Origin: Pristionchus mayeri
Taxonomy: Eukaryota; Nematoda; Chromadorea; Rhabditida; Neodiplogasteridae
Length of the DNA stretch: 64,000 nt
Direction of reading: 5' to 3'
NCBI GenBank assembly: GCA_036245805.1
Contig: BTRK01000004.1
Span: forward strand, 7,936,001 to 8,000,000
Under the pieces are notes generated by a model. It was not told the DNA's origin, did not search any database, and was given only the letters and a program-made list of their open reading frames with translations. Shown here in pieces: positions 23,887 through 36,586 of this stretch. The stretch's first letter is position 1, and every line of letters starts with the position of its first letter. A program made the position numbers and the translations under genes.

Positions 23887-25786
23887 CAGCCTTTTGGCTA
23901 AGATAACCGCTTCTCAACCCTTCTCAGCCTTTTGGCTAAGATAACCGCTTCTCAAATCTTATCTGCCTTTTGGCTAAGATAACCGCTTCTCAAATCTTCT
24001 CGGCCTTTTGGCTGAGATAACCTCTCCTCAACCCTTCTCGGCCTTTTGGCTGAGATAACCGCTTCTCAAATCTTCTCGGCCTTTTGGCTGAGATAACCGC
24101 TTCTCAACCCTTCTCAGCCTTTTGGCTAAGATAACCGCTTCTCAACCCTTCTCATCCTTTTGGCTAAGATAACCTCTTCTCAACCCATCTCGGCCTTTTG
24201 GCTGAGATAACCGCTTCTCAAATCTTCTCGGCCTTTTGGCTAAGATAACCGCTTCTCAAATCTTCTCGGCCTTTTGGCTGAGATAACCGCTTCTCAAATA
24301 TTCCCGGCCTTATGGCTGAGATCACAGTTTCTCAACCCTTCTCGGCCTTTTGGCTAAGATAACCGCTTCTCAAATCTTCTCGGCCTTTTGGCTGAGATAA
24401 CCGCTTCTCAACCCTTCTCAGCCTTTTGGCTAAGATAACCGCTTCTCAACCCTTCTCGGCCTTTTGGCTAAGATAACCGCTTCTCAAATCTTCTCGGCCT
24501 TTTGGCTAAGATAACCGCTTCTCAACCCTTCTCGGCCTTTTGGCTAAGATAACCTCTTTTCAAATCTTCTCGGCCTTTTGGCTAAGATAACCGCTTCTCA
24601 ACCCTTCTCGGCCTTTTGGCTAAGATAACCTCTTTTCAAATCTTCTCGGCCTTTTGGCTAAGATAACCGCTTCTCAAATCTTCTCGGCCTTTTGGCTAAG
24701 ATAACCGCTTCTCAACCCTTCTCAGCCTTTTGGCTAAGATAACCGCTTCTCAACCCTTCTCAGCCTTTTGGCTAAGATAACCGCTTCTGAAATCTTCTCG
24801 GCCTTTTGGCTAAGATAACCGCTTCTCAAATCTTCTCAGCCTTTTGGCTAAGATAACCGCTTCTCAACCCTTCTCAGCCTTTTGGCTAAGATAACCGCTT
24901 CTCAAATCTTATCTGCCTTTTGGCTAAGATAACCGCTTCTCAAATCTTCTCGGCCTTTTGGCTGAGATAACCTCTCCTCAACCCTTCTCGGCCTTTTGGC
25001 TGAGATAACCGCTTCTCAAATCTTCTCGGCCTTTTGGCTGAGATAACCGCTTCTCAACCCTTCTCAGCCTTTTGGCTAAGATAACCGCTTCTCAACCCTT
25101 CTCATCCTTTTGGCTAAGATAACCTCTTCTCAACCCATCTCGGCCTTTTGGCTGAGATAACCGCTTCTCAAATCTTCTCGGCCTTTTGGCTAAGATAACC
25201 GCTTCTCAAATCTTCTCGGCCTTTTGGCTGAGATAACCGCTTCTCAAATATTCCCGGCCTTATGGCTGAGATCACAGTTTCTCAACCCTTCTCGGCCTTT
25301 TGGCTAAGATAACCGCTTCTCAAATCTTCTCGGCCTTTTGGCTGAGATAACCGCTTCTCAACCCTTCTCAGCCTTTTGGCTAAGATAACCGCTTCTCAAC
25401 CCTTCTCGGCCTTTTGGCTAAGATAACCGCTTCTCAAATCTTCTCGGCCTTTTGGCTAAGATAACCGCTTCTCAACCCTTCTCGGCCTTTTGGCTAAGAT
25501 AACCTCTTTTCAAATCTTCTCGGCCTTTTGGCTAAGATAACCGCTTCTCAACCCTTCTCGGCCTTTTGGCTAAGATAACCTCTTTTCAAATCTTCTCGGC
25601 CTTTTGGCTAAGATAACCGCTTCTCAAATCTTCTCGGCCTTTTGGCTAAGATAACCGCTTCTCAACCCTTCTCAGCCTTTTGGCTAAGATAACCGCTTCT
25701 CAACCCTTCTCAGCCTTTTGGCTAAGATAACCGCTTCTGAAATCTTCTCGGCCTTTTGGCTAAGATAACCGCTTCTCAAATCTTCT
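23887..25786 (+). repeat. Exact tandem 950-bp (25-monomer) duplication
   Basis: Two copies, about 23,887-24,836 and 24,837-25,786, lie directly end to end. The private TTCTGAAATC variant is at 24,787 and 25,737, and the GATC monomers at 24,303 and 25,253; both pairs are 950 bp apart, and by eye the intervening monomers agree in order. The left join reads AAATCTTCTCAGCC at about 24,828, where the original has AACCCTTCTCAGCC at about 23,878. The right end of copy 2 has TTCTCTGCC where copy 1 has TTCTCAGCC. The crossover therefore lies inside a monomer at the CTTCTC motif. Confidence 0.85.
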
Positions 25787-28700
25787 CTGCCTTTTGGCTA
25801 AGATAACCGCTTCTCAAATCTTCTCGGCCTTTTGGCTGAGATAACCGCTTCTCAAATCTTCTCGGCCTTTTGGCTGAGATAACCGCTTCTCAACCCTTCT
25901 CAGCCTTTTGGCTAAGATAACCTCTTCTCAACCCTTCTGGGCCTTTTGGCTGAGATAACCGCTTCTCAAATCTTCTCGGCCTTTTGGCTGAGATAACCGT
26001 TCTCAAATCTTCTCAGCCTTTTGGCTAAGATAACCTCTTTTCAGCCCTTCTCGGCCTTTTGGCTGAGATAACCGCTTCTCAAATATTCACGGCCTTTTGG
26101 CTGAGATCACAGTTTCTCAACCTTTCTCGGCCTTTTGGCTAAGATAACCGCTTCTCAAATCTTCTCGGCCTTTTGGCTAAGATAACCGCTTCTCAAATCT
26201 TCTCGGCCTTTTGGCTAAGATAACCGCTTCTGAATCCTTCTCGACCTTTTGGCTAAGATAACCGCTTCTCAAATCTTCTCGGCCTTTTGGCTAAGATAAC
26301 GGCTTCTCAACCCTTCTCGGCCTTTTGGCTAAGATAACCTCTTGTCAAATCTTCTCGGCCTTTTGGCTAAGATAACCGCTTCTCAACCCTTCTCGGCCTT
26401 TTGGCTGAGATAACCGCTTCTCAAATCTTCTCGGCCTTTTGGCTAAGATAACCGCTTCTCAAATCTTCTCGGCCTTTTGGCTAAGATAACCGCTTTTGAA
26501 TCCTTCTCGACCTTTTGGCTGAGATAACCGCTTCTCAAATCTTCTCGGCCTTTTGGCTAAGATAACCGCTTCTCAACCCTTCTCGGCCTTTTGGCTAAGA
26601 TAACCGCTTCTCAAATCTTCTCGGCCTTTTGGCTAAGATAACCGCATCTCAAATCTTCTCGGCCTTTTGGCTAAGATAACCGCTACTCAATCCTTCTCGG
26701 CCTTTTGGCTGAGATAACCGCTTCTCAAATCTTCTCGGCCTTTTGGCTAAGATAACCGCTTCTCAACCCTTCTCAGCCTTTTGGCTAAGATAACCGCTTC
26801 CCAACCCTTCTCGGCCTTTTGGCTAAGATAACCGCTTCTCAAATCTTATCTGCCTTTTGGCTGAGATAACCGCTTCTCAACCCTTCTCAGCCTTTTGGCT
26901 AAGATAACCGCTTCTCAACCCTTCTCGGCCTTTTGGCTGAGATAACCTCTTTTCAAATCTTCTCGGCCTTTTGGCTAAGATAACCGCTTCTCAAATCTTC
27001 TCGGCCTTTTGGCTAAGATAACCGCTTCTGAATCCTTCTCGACCTTTTGGCTAAGATAACCGCTTCTCAAATCTTCTCGGCCTTTTGGCTAAGATAACCG
27101 CTTCTGAATCCTTCTCGACCTTTTGGCTGAGATAACCGCTTCTCAAATCTTCTCGGCCTTTTGGCTAAGATAACCGCTTCTCAACCCTTCTCGGCCTTTT
27201 GGCTAAGATAACCGCTTCTCAAATCTTCTCGGCCTTTTGGCTAAGATAACCGCATCTCAAATCTTCTCGGCCTTTGGCTAAGATAACCGCTACTCAATCC
27301 TTCTCGGCCTTTTGGCTGAGATAACCGCTTCTCAAATCTTCTCGGCCTTTTGGCTAAGATAACCGCTTCTCAACCCTTCTCAGCCTTTTGGCTAAGATAA
27401 CCGCTTCCCAACCCTTCTCGGCCTTTTGGCTAAGATAACCGCTTCTCAAATCTTCTCGGCCTTTTGGCTGAGATAACCGTTCTCAAATCTTCTCAGACTT
27501 TTGGCTAAGATAACCTCTTTTCAAATCTTATCGGCCTTTTGGCTAAGATAACCGCTTCTCAAATCTTCTCGGCCTTTTGGCTAAGATAACCGCTTCTCAA
27601 CACTTCTCGGCCTTTTGGCTGAGATAACCGCTTCTCAAATCTTCTCGGCCTTTTGGCTAAGATAACCGCTACTCAATCCTTCTCGGCCTTTTGGCTGAGA
27701 TAACCGCTTCTCAAATCTTCTCGGCCTTTTGGCTAAGATAACCGCTACTCAATCCTTCTCGGCCTTTTGGCTAAGATAACCGCTTCTCAACCCTTCTCAG
27801 CCTTTTGGCTAAGATAACCGCTTCTCAACCCTTCTCGGCCTTTTGGCTAAGAAAACCCCTTCTCAAATCTTATCTGCCTTTTGGCTAAGATAACCGCTTC
27901 TCAAATCTTCTCGGCCTTTTGGCTGAGATAACCGTTCTCAAATCTTCTCAGCCTTTTGGCTAAGATAACCTCTTTTCAAATCTTCTCGGCCTTTTGGCTA
28001 AGATAACCGCTTCTCAAATCTTCTCGGCCTTTTGGCTGAGATAACCGCTTCTCAACACTTCTCGGCCTTTTGGCTAAGATAACCGCTTCTCAACACTTCT
28101 CGGCCTTTTGGCTGAGATAACCGCTTCTCAAATCTTCTCGGCCTTTTGGCTGAGATAACCGCTTCTCAAATCTTCTCGGCCTTTTGGCTAAGATAACCTC
28201 TTCTCAACCCTTCTCGGCCTTTTGGCTAAGATAACCGCTTCTCAAATCTTCTCGGCCTTTTGGCTAAGATTACCGCTTCTCAACACTTCTCGGCCTTTTG
28301 GCTGAGATAACCGCTTCTCAAATCTTCTCGGCCTTTTGGCTAAGATAACCGCTTCTCAACACTTCTCGGCCTTTTGGCTGAGATAACCGCTTCTCAAATC
28401 TTCTCGGCCTTTTGGCTAAGATAACCGCTTCTCAACCCTTCTCGACCTTTTGGCTAAGATAACCGCTTCTCAAATCTTCTCGGCCTTTTGGCTAAGATAA
28501 CCGCTTCTCAACACTTCTCGGCCTTTTGGCTGAGATAACCGCTTCTCAAATCTTCTCGGCCTTTTGGCTAAGATAACCGCTTCTCAACCCTTCTCAGCCT
28601 TTTGGCTAACATAACCGCTTCTCAACCCTTCTCAGCCTTTTGGCTAAGATAACCGCTTCTCAACACTTCTCGGCCTTTTGGCTAAGATAACCGCTTCTCA

Positions 28701-31139
28701 ACACTTCTCAGCCTTTTGGCTAAGATTACCGCTTCTCAAATCTTCTCGGCCTTTTGGCTAAGATAACCGCTTCTCAAATCTTCTCGGCCTTTTGGCTGAG
28801 ATAACCGTTCTCAAATCTTCTCAGCCTTTTGGCTAAGATAACCTCTTTTCAAATCTTCTCGGCCTTTTGGCTAAGATAACCGCTTCTCAAATCTTCTCGG
28901 CCTTTTGGCTGAGATAACCGCTTCTCAACACTTCTCGGCCTTTTGGCTAAGATAACCGCTTCTCAACACTTCTCGGCCTTTTGGCTGAGATAACCGCTTC
29001 TCAAATCTTCTCGGCCTTTTGGCTAAGATAACCGCTTCTCAACACTTCTCGGCCTTTTGGCTGAGATAACCGCTTCTCAAATCTTCTCGGCCTTTTGGCT
29101 AAGATAACCGCTTCTCAACCCTTCTCGACCTTTTGGCTAAGATAACCGCTTCTCAAATCTTCTCGGCCTTTTGGCTAAGATAACCGCTTCTCAACACTTC
29201 TCGGCCTTTTGGCTGAGATAACCGCTTCTCAAATCTTCTCGGCCTTTTGGCTAAGATAACCGCTTCTCAACCCTTCTCAGCCTTTTGGCTAACATAACCG
29301 CTTCTCAACCCTTCTCAGCCTTTTGGCTAAGATAACCGCTTCTCAACACTTCTCGGCCTTTTGGCTAAGATAACCGCTTCTCAACACTTCTCAGCCTTTT
29401 GGCTAAGATTACCGCTTCTCAAATCTTCTCGGCCTTTTGGCTGAGATAACCGCTTCTCAAATCTTCTCGGCCTTTTGGCTAAGATAACCTCTTCTCAACC
29501 CTTCTCGGCCTTTTGGCTAAGATAACCGCTTCTCAAATCTTCTCGGCCTTTTGGCTAAGATTACCGCTTCTCAACACTTCTCGGCCTTTTGGCTGAGATA
29601 ACCGCTTCTCAAATCTTCTCGGCCTTTTGGCTAAGATAACCGCTTCTCAACACTTCTCGGCCTTTTGGCTGAGATAACCGCTTCTCAAATCTTCTCGGCC
29701 TTTTGGCTAAGATAACCGCTTCTCAACCCTTCTCAGCCTTTTGGCTAAGATAACTGCTTCTCAACACTTCTCGGCCTTTTGGCTGAGATAACCGCTTCTC
29801 AAATCTTCTCGGCCTTTTGGCTGAGATAACCGCTTCTCAAATCTTCTCGGCCTTTTGGCTAAGATAACCTCTTTTCAAATCTTCTCGGCCTTTTGGCTAA
29901 GATAACCGCTTCTCAACCCTTCTCGACCTTTTGGCTAAGATAACCGCTTCTCAAATCTTCTCGGCCTTTTGGCTAAGATAACCGCTTCTCAACCCTTCTC
30001 AGCCTTTTGGCTAAGATAACTGCTTCTCAACACTTCTCGGCCTTTTGGCTGAGATAACCGCTTCTCAAATCTTCTCGGCCTTTTGGCTGAGATAACCGCT
30101 TCTCAAATCTTCTCGGCCTTTTGGCTAAGATAACCTCTTTTCAAATCTTCTCGGCCTTTTGGCTAAGATAACCGCTTCTCAACCCTTCTCGACCTTTTGG
30201 CTAAGATAACCGCTTCTCAAATCTTCTCGGCCTTTTGGCTAAGATAACCGCTTCTCAACACTTCTCGGCCTTTTGGCTGAGATAACCGCTTCTCAAATCT
30301 TCTCGGCCTTTTGGCTAAGATAACCGCTTCTCAACCCTTCTCAGCCTTTTGGCTAACATAACCGCTTCTCAACACTTCTCGGCCTTTTGGCTGAGATAAC
30401 CGCTTCTCAAATCTTCTCGGCTTTTTGGCTAAGATAACCGCTTCTCAACCCTTCTCAGCCTTTTGGCTAAGATAACTGCTTCTCAACACTTCTCGGCCTT
30501 TTGGCTGAGATAACCGCTTCTCAAATCTTCTCGGCCTTTTGGCTGAGATAACCGCTTCTCAAATCTTCTCGCCCTTTTGGCTAAGATAACCTCTTTTCAA
30601 ATCTTCTCGGCCTTTTGGCTAAGATAACCGCTTCTCAACCCTTCTCGACCTTTTGGCTAAGATAACCGCTTCTCAAATCTTCTCGGCCTTTTGGCTAAGA
30701 TAACCGCTTCTCAACACTTCTCGGCCTTTTGGCTGAGATAACCGCTTCTCAAATCTTCTCGGCCTTTTGGCTAAGATAACCGCTTCTCAACCCTTCTCAG
30801 CCTTTTGGCTAACATAACCGCTTCTCAACCCTTCTCGACCTTTTGGCTAAGATAACCGCTTCTCAAATCTTCTCGGCCTTTTGGCTAAGATAACCGCATC
30901 TCAACCCTTCTCGACCTTTTGGCTAAGATAACCGCTTCTCAAATCTTCTCGGCCTTTTGGCTAAGATAACCGCTTCTCAACACTTCTCGGCCTTTTGGCT
31001 AAGATAACCGCTTCTCAACCCTTCTCAGCCTTTTGGCTAAGATAACTGCTTCTCAACACTTCTCGGCCTTTTGGCTGAGATAACCGCTTCTCAAATCTTC
31101 TCGGCCTTTTGGCTGAGATAACCGCTTCTCAAATCTTCT

Positions 31140-31230
31140 CGGCCTTTTGGCTAAGATAACCTCTTTTCAAATCTTGGCCTTTTGGCTAAGATAACCTCTT
31201 TTCAAATAACCGCTTCTCAACACTTCTCGG
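31140..31230 (+). repeat. Broken monomers: 3-bp deletion and 23-bp deletion of the U2-like core
   Basis: At about 31,171 the sequence reads AAATCTTGGCC in place of AAATCTTCTCGGCC, a 3-base loss. In the next unit, CTTTTCAAAT runs straight into AACCGCTTCTC at 31,207/31,208. The missing 23 bp are CTTCTCGGCC plus TTTTGGCTAAGAT, which is the U2-identical segment, leaving a 15-bp remnant. The deletion endpoints share AT, so the break could be placed up to 2 bp differently. The same junction occurs at 52,033/52,034 and 52,390/52,391 and nowhere else that I saw. The copy at 52,390 lacks the 3-base deletion beside it. Confidence 0.85.
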
Positions 31231-34140
31231 CCTTTTGGCTAAGATAATCGCTTCTCAACACTTCTCGGCCTTTTGGCTAAGATAACCGCTTCTCAACCCT
31301 TCTCAGCCTTTTGGCTAAGATAACCGCTTCTCAACCCTTCTCAGCCTTTTGCCTAAGATAACCGCTTCCCAAATCTTCTCGGCCTTTTGGCTAAGATAAC
31401 CGCTTCTCAAATCTTATCTGCCTTTTGGCTAAGATAACCGCTTCTCAAATCTTCTCGGCCTTTTGGCTGAGATAACCTCTCCTCAACCCTTCTCGGCCTT
31501 TTGGCTGAGATAACCGCTTCTCAAATCTTCTCGGCCTTTTGGCTGAGATAACCGCTTCTCAACCCTTCTCAGCCTTTTGGCTAAGATAACCGCTTCTCAA
31601 CCCTTCTCGGCCTTTTGGCTAAGATAACCTCTTTTCAAATCTTCTCGGCCTTTTGGCTAAGATAACCGCTTCTCAAATTTTCTCGGCCTTTTGGCTAAGA
31701 TAACCGCTTCTCAACCCTTCTCGGCCTTTTGGCTGAGATAACCGCTTCTCAAATCTTCTCGGCCTTTTGGCTAAGATAACCGCTACTCAATCCTTCTCGG
31801 CCTTTTGGCTGAGATAACCGCTTCTCAAATCTTCTCGGCCTTTTGGCTAAGATAACCGCTTCTCAACCCTTCTCAGCCTTTTGGCTAAGATAACCGCTTC
31901 TTAACCCTTCTCAGCCTTTTGGCTAAGATAACCGCTTCTCAAATCTTATCTGCCTTTTGGCTAAGATAACCTCTTTTCAAATCTTCTCGGCCTTTTGGCT
32001 AAGATAACCGCTTCTCAAATCTTCTCGGCCTTTTGGCTAAGATAACCGCTTCTGAATCCTTCTCGACCTTTTGGCTAAGATATCCGCTACTCAATCCTTC
32101 TCGGCCTTTTGGCTGAGATAACCGCTTCTCAAATCTTCTCGGCCTTTTGGCTAAGATAACCGCTTCTCAACCCTTCTCAGCCTTTTGGCTAAGATAACCG
32201 CTTCCCAACCCTTCTCGGCCCTTTGGCTAAGATAACCGCTTCTCAAATCTTCTCGGCCTTTTGGCTGAGATAACCGTTCTGAAATCTTCTCAGCCTTTTG
32301 GCTAAGATAACCTCTTTTCAAATCTTATCGGCCTTTTGGCTAAGATAACCGCTTCTCAAATCTTCTCGGCCTTTTGGCTAAGATAACCGCTTCTCAACAC
32401 TTCTCGGCCTTTTGGCTGAGATAACCGCTTCTCAAATCTTCTCGGCCTTTTGGCTAAGATAACCGCTACTCAATCCTTCTCGGCCTTTTGGCTGAGATAA
32501 CCGCTTCTCAAATCTTCTCGGCCTTTTGGCTAAGATAACCGCTACTCAATCCTTCTCGGCCTTTTGGCTAAGATAACCGCTTCTCAACCCTTCTCAGCCT
32601 TTTGGCTAAGATAACCGCTTCTCAACCCTTCTCGGCCTTTTGGCTAAGAAAACCGCTTCTCAAATCTTATCTGCCTTTTGGCTAAGATAACCGCTTCTCA
32701 AATCTTCTCGGCCTTTTGGCTGAGATAACCGTTCTCAAATCTTCTCAGCCTTTTGGCTAAGATAACCTCTTTTCAAATCTTCTCGGCCTTTTGGCTAAGA
32801 TAACCGCTTCTCAAATCTTCTCGACCTTTTGGCTAAGATAACCGCTTCTCAACACTTCTCGACCTTTTGGCTAAGATAACCGCTTCTCAACCCTTCTCAG
32901 CCTTTTGGCTAACATAACCGCTTCTCAACCCTTCTCAGCCTTTTGGCTAAGATAACCGCTTCTCAACACTTCTCGGCCTTTTGGCTAAGATAACCGCTTC
33001 TCAACACTTCTCGGCCTTTTGGCTGAGATAACCGCTTCTCAACCCTTCTCAGCCTTTTGGCTAACATAACCGCTTCTCAACCCTTCTCAGCCTTTTGGCT
33101 GAGATAACCGCTTCTCAACACTTCTCGGCCTTTTGGCTGAGATAACCGCTTCTCAACCCTTCTCAGCCTTTTGGCTAACATAACCGCTTCTCAACCCTTC
33201 TCAGCCTTTTGGCTGAGATAACCGCTTCTCAACACTTCTCGACCTTTTGGCTAAGATAACCGCTTCTCAACCCTTCTCAGCCTTTTGGCTAACATAACCG
33301 CTTCTCAACCCTTCTCAGCCTTTTGGCTGAGATAACCGCTTCTCAACACTTCTCGGCCTTTTGGCTGAGATAACCGCTTCTCAACCCTTCTCAGCCTTTT
33401 GGCTAACATAACCGCTTCTCAACCCTTCTCAGCCTTTTGGCTGAGATAACCGCTTCTCAACACTTCTCGACCTTTTGGCTAAGATATCCGCTTCTCAACC
33501 CTTCTCAGCCTTTTGGCTAACATAACCGCTTCTCAACCCTTCTCAGCCTTTTGGCTAAGATAACCGCTTCTCAACACTTCTCGGCCTTTTGGCTAAGATA
33601 ACCGCTTCTCAACACTTCTCGGCCTTTTGGCTGAGATAACCGCTTCTCAACCCTTCTCAGCCTTTTGGCTAACATAACCGCTTCTCAACCCTTCTCAGCC
33701 TTTTGGCTGAGATAACCGCTTCTCAACACTTCTCGGCCTTTTGGCTGAGATAACCGCTTCTCAACCCTTCTCAGCCTTTTGGCTAACATAACCGCTTCTC
33801 AACCCTTCTCAGCCTTTTGGCTGAGATAACCGCTTCTCAACACTTCTCGACCTTTTGGCTAAGATAACCGCTTCTCAACCCTTCTCAGCCTTTTGGCTAA
33901 CATAACCGCTTCTCAACCCTTCTCAGCCTTTTGGCTAAGATAACCGCTTCTCAACACTTCTCGGCCTTTTGGCTAAGATAACCGCTTCTCAACACTTCTC
34001 GGCCTTTTGGCTGAGATAACCGCTTCTCAAATCTTCTCGGCCTTTTGGCTGAGATAACCGCTTCTCAAATCTTCTCGGCCTTTTGGCTAAGATAACCTCT
34101 TCTCAACCCTTCTCAGCCTTTTGCCTAAGATAACCGCTTC
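31195..34140 (+). repeat. Long-range duplication, copy 1 (partner at +20,826 / +21,183)
   Basis: Rare markers map to the right half at constant offset. The 3-base deletion ATCTTGGCC at 31171 and the 23-bp deletion junction at 31207 map to 51997 and 52033 (offset 20,826). TTCTTAACCC (TTAAC 31901 to 53084), TAAGAAAACC (32645 to 53828), GATATCC (33483 to 54666), and the altered TTTTGCCTAAG / TTTTGTCTAAG (34123 to 55306) all map at 21,183. The 357-bp difference is a local tandem duplication at 52,021. By eye there are few differences over about 3 kb; one is GATATCC versus GATAACC just before CGCTACTC at about 32.08 kb. The block may extend further left with more divergence. Confidence 0.85.
33241..33852 (+). 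repeat. 608-bp trimer-based composite repeat, copy at 33.2 kb
   Basis: The basic pattern is a trimer (114 bp): an AACAC-CGACC or AACAC-CGGCC monomer, an AACCC-CAGCC-TAACAT monomer, and an AACCC-CAGCC-TGAG or TAAG monomer. CGACC marks (GACC start) at 33241, 33469 and 33849 give intervals of 228 bp (6 monomers) and 380 bp (10 monomers). The same 228 + 380 spacing is seen at 35975/36203/36583, 54424/54652/55032 and 56019/56247/56627. The last two sets are 1,595 bp apart (42 monomers minus one for a 37-bp unit). Reduced versions with only the 380-bp step are at 39775/40155 and 59513/59893. Confidence 0.85.
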
Positions 34141-35974
34141 CCAAATCTTCTCGGCCTTTTGGCTAAGATAACCGCTTCTCAAATCTTATCTGCCTTTTGG
34201 CTAAGATAACCGCTTCTCAAATCTTCTCGGCCTTTTGGCTGAGATAACCTCTCCTCAACCCTTCTCGGCCTTTTGGCTGAGATAACCGCTTCTCAAATCT
34301 TCTCGGCCTTTTGGCTGAGATAACCGCTTCTCAACCCTTCTCAGCCTTTTGGCTAAGATAACCGCTTCTCAACCCTTCTCGGCCTTTTGGCTAAGATAAC
34401 CTCTTTTCAAATCTTCTCGGCCTTTTGGCTAAGATAACCGCTTCTCAAATTTTCTCAGCCTTTTGGCTAACATAACCGCTTCTCAACCCTTCTCAGCCTT
34501 TTGGCTAAGATAACCGCTTCTCAACACTTCTCGGCCTTTTGGCTAAGATAACCGCTTCTCAAATCTTCTCGGCCTTTTGGCTAAGATAACCGCTACTCAA
34601 TCCTTCTCGGCCTTTTGGCTGAGATAACCGCTTCTCAAATCTTCTCGGCCTTTTGGCTAAGATAACCGCTTCTCAACCCTTCTCAGCCTTTTGGCTAAGA
34701 TAACCGCTTCTTAACCCTTCTCAGCCTTTTGGCTAAGATAACCGCTTCTCAAATCTTATCTGCCTTTTGGCTAAGATAACCTCTTTTCAAATCTTCTCGG
34801 CCTTTTGGCTAAGATAACCGCTTCTCAAATCTTCTCGGCCTTTTGGCTAAGATAACCGCTTCTGAATCCTTCTCGACCTTTTGGCTAAGATAACCGCTAC
34901 TCAATCCTTCTCGGCCTTTTGGCTGAGATAACCGCTTCTCAAATCTTCTCGGCCTTTTGGCTAAGATAACCGCTTCTCAACCCTTCTCAGCCTTTTGGCT
35001 AAGATAACCGCTTCCCAACCCTTCTCGGCCTTTTGGCTAAGATAACCGCTTCTCAAATCTTCTCGGCCTTTTGGCTGAGATAACCGTTCTCAAATCTTCT
35101 CAGCCTTTTGGCTAAGATAACCTCTTTTCAAATCTTATCGGCCTTTTGGCTAAGATAACCGCTTCTCAAATCTTCTCGGCCTTTTGGCTAAGATAACCGC
35201 TTCTCAACACTTCTCGGCCTTTTGGCTGAGATAACCGCTTCTCAAATCTTCTCGGCCTTTTGGCTAAGATAACCGCTACTCAATCCTTCTCGGCCTTTTG
35301 GCTAAGATAACCGCTTCTCAACCCTTCTCAGCCTTTTGGCTAAGATAACCGCTTCTCAACCCTTCTCGGCCTTTTGGCTAAGAAAACCGCTTCTCAAATC
35401 TTATCTGCCTTTTGGCTAAGATAACCGCTTCTCAAATCTTCTCGGCCTTTTGGCTGAGATAACCGTTCTCAAATCTTCTCAGCCTTTTGGCTAAGATAAC
35501 CTCTTTTCAAATCTTCTCGGCCTTTTGGCTAAGATAACCGCTTCTCAAATCTTCTCGACCTTTTGGCTAAGATAACCGCTTCTCAACACTTCTCGACCTT
35601 TTGGCTAAGATAACCGCTTCTCAACCCTTCTCAGCCTTTTGGCTAACATAACCGCTTCTCAACCCTTCTCAGCCTTTTGGCTAAGATAACCGCTTCTCAA
35701 CACTTCTCGGCCTTTTGGCTAAGATAACCGCTTCTCAACACTTCTCGGCCTTTTGGCTGAGATAACCGCTTCTCAACCCTTCTCAGCCTTTTGGCTAACA
35801 TAACCGCTTCTCAACCCTTCTCAGCCTTTTGGCTGAGATAACCGCTTCTCAACACTTCTCGGCCTTTTGGCTGAGATAACCGCTTCTCAACCCTTCTCAG
35901 CCTTTTGGCTAACATAACCGCTTCTCAACCCTTCTCAGCCTTTTGGCTGAGATAACCGCTTCTCAACACTTCTC

Positions 35975-36586
35975 GACCTTTTGGCTAAGATAACCGCTTC
36001 TCAACCCTTCTCAGCCTTTTGGCTAACATAACCGCTTCTCATCCCTTCTCAGCCTTTTGGCTGAGATAACCGCTTCTCAACACTTCTCGGCCTTTTGGCT
36101 GAGATAACCGCTTCTCAACCCTTCTCAGCCTTTTGGCTAACATAACCGCTTCTCAACCCTTCTCAGCCTTTTGGCTGAGATAACCGCTTCTCAACACTTC
36201 TCGACCTTTTGGCTAAGATAACCGCTTCTCAACCCTTCTCAGCCTTTTGGCTAACATAACCGCTTCTCAACCCTTCTCAGCCTTTTGGCTAAGATAACCG
36301 CTTCTCAACACTTCTCGGCCTTTTGGCTAAGATAACCGCTTCTCAACACTTCTCGGCCTTTTGGCTGAGATAACCGCTTCTCAACCCTTCTCAGCCTTTT
36401 GGCTAACATAACCGCTTCTCAACCCTTCTCAGCCTTTTGGCTGAGATAACCGCTTCTCAACACTTCTCGGCCTTTTGGCTGAGATAACCGCTTCTCAACC
36501 CTTCTCAGCCTTTTGGCTAACATAACCGCTTCTCAACCCTTCTCAGCCTTTTGGCTGAGATAACCGCTTCTCAACACTTCTCGACC
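35975..36586 (+). repeat. 608-bp composite repeat, copy at 36.0 kb
   Basis: CGACC marks at 35975, 36203 and 36583 repeat the 228 + 380 spacing. This copy carries the private CATCCC variant at 36041, which was then carried to 39613 by the 3,572-bp duplication. Confidence 0.85.

Larger units (their letters stand above)
1101..25290 (+). repeat. Diverged GATC-containing monomer, CCCGGCCTTATGG form (16 copies)
   Basis: This variant reads ATATTCCCGGCCTTATGG, then CTGAGATCACAGTTTCTC. The CCCGG starts are at 1101, 1709, 3533, 6001, 16361, 16513, 17007, 17919, 19933, 21415, 21567, 22099, 22897, 23429, 24303 and 25253. It differs from consensus at about eight of 38 sites, far more than other variants, yet its copies agree with one another. 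It carries GATC where the consensus has GATA; U2 also has GATC after GGCTAA, so at this site it is closer to U2 than the consensus is. None occurs between 6.0 and 16.3 kb. It could be an old relic monomer carried along by duplication or a copy that diverged and was then spread. Confidence 0.85.
15200..25950 (+). repeat. Domain II: array rich in GATC monomers, lacking 37-bp monomers
   Basis: Between the last 37-bp pair (15.05 kb) and the first single 37-bp monomer (25,997) I see no 37-bp unit, so the 38-bp register is unbroken for almost 11 kb. Diagnostic monomers are CTCATCC followed by CTCTTCTCAACCCATCTCGG, TAACCTCTCCTC, TAAGACAACC followed by TTCTAAACCCTACTCAG, and the diverged GATC monomer. 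The first and last few hundred bases intergrade with domain I and domain III types, so the limits are approximate. Confidence 0.75.

Noticed and set aside
31171..31230. A transposon insertion or unique sequence at the irregular monomers
   Set aside because: The irregularity is fully explained by a 3-bp and a 23-bp deletion; no foreign sequence or target-site duplication is present.
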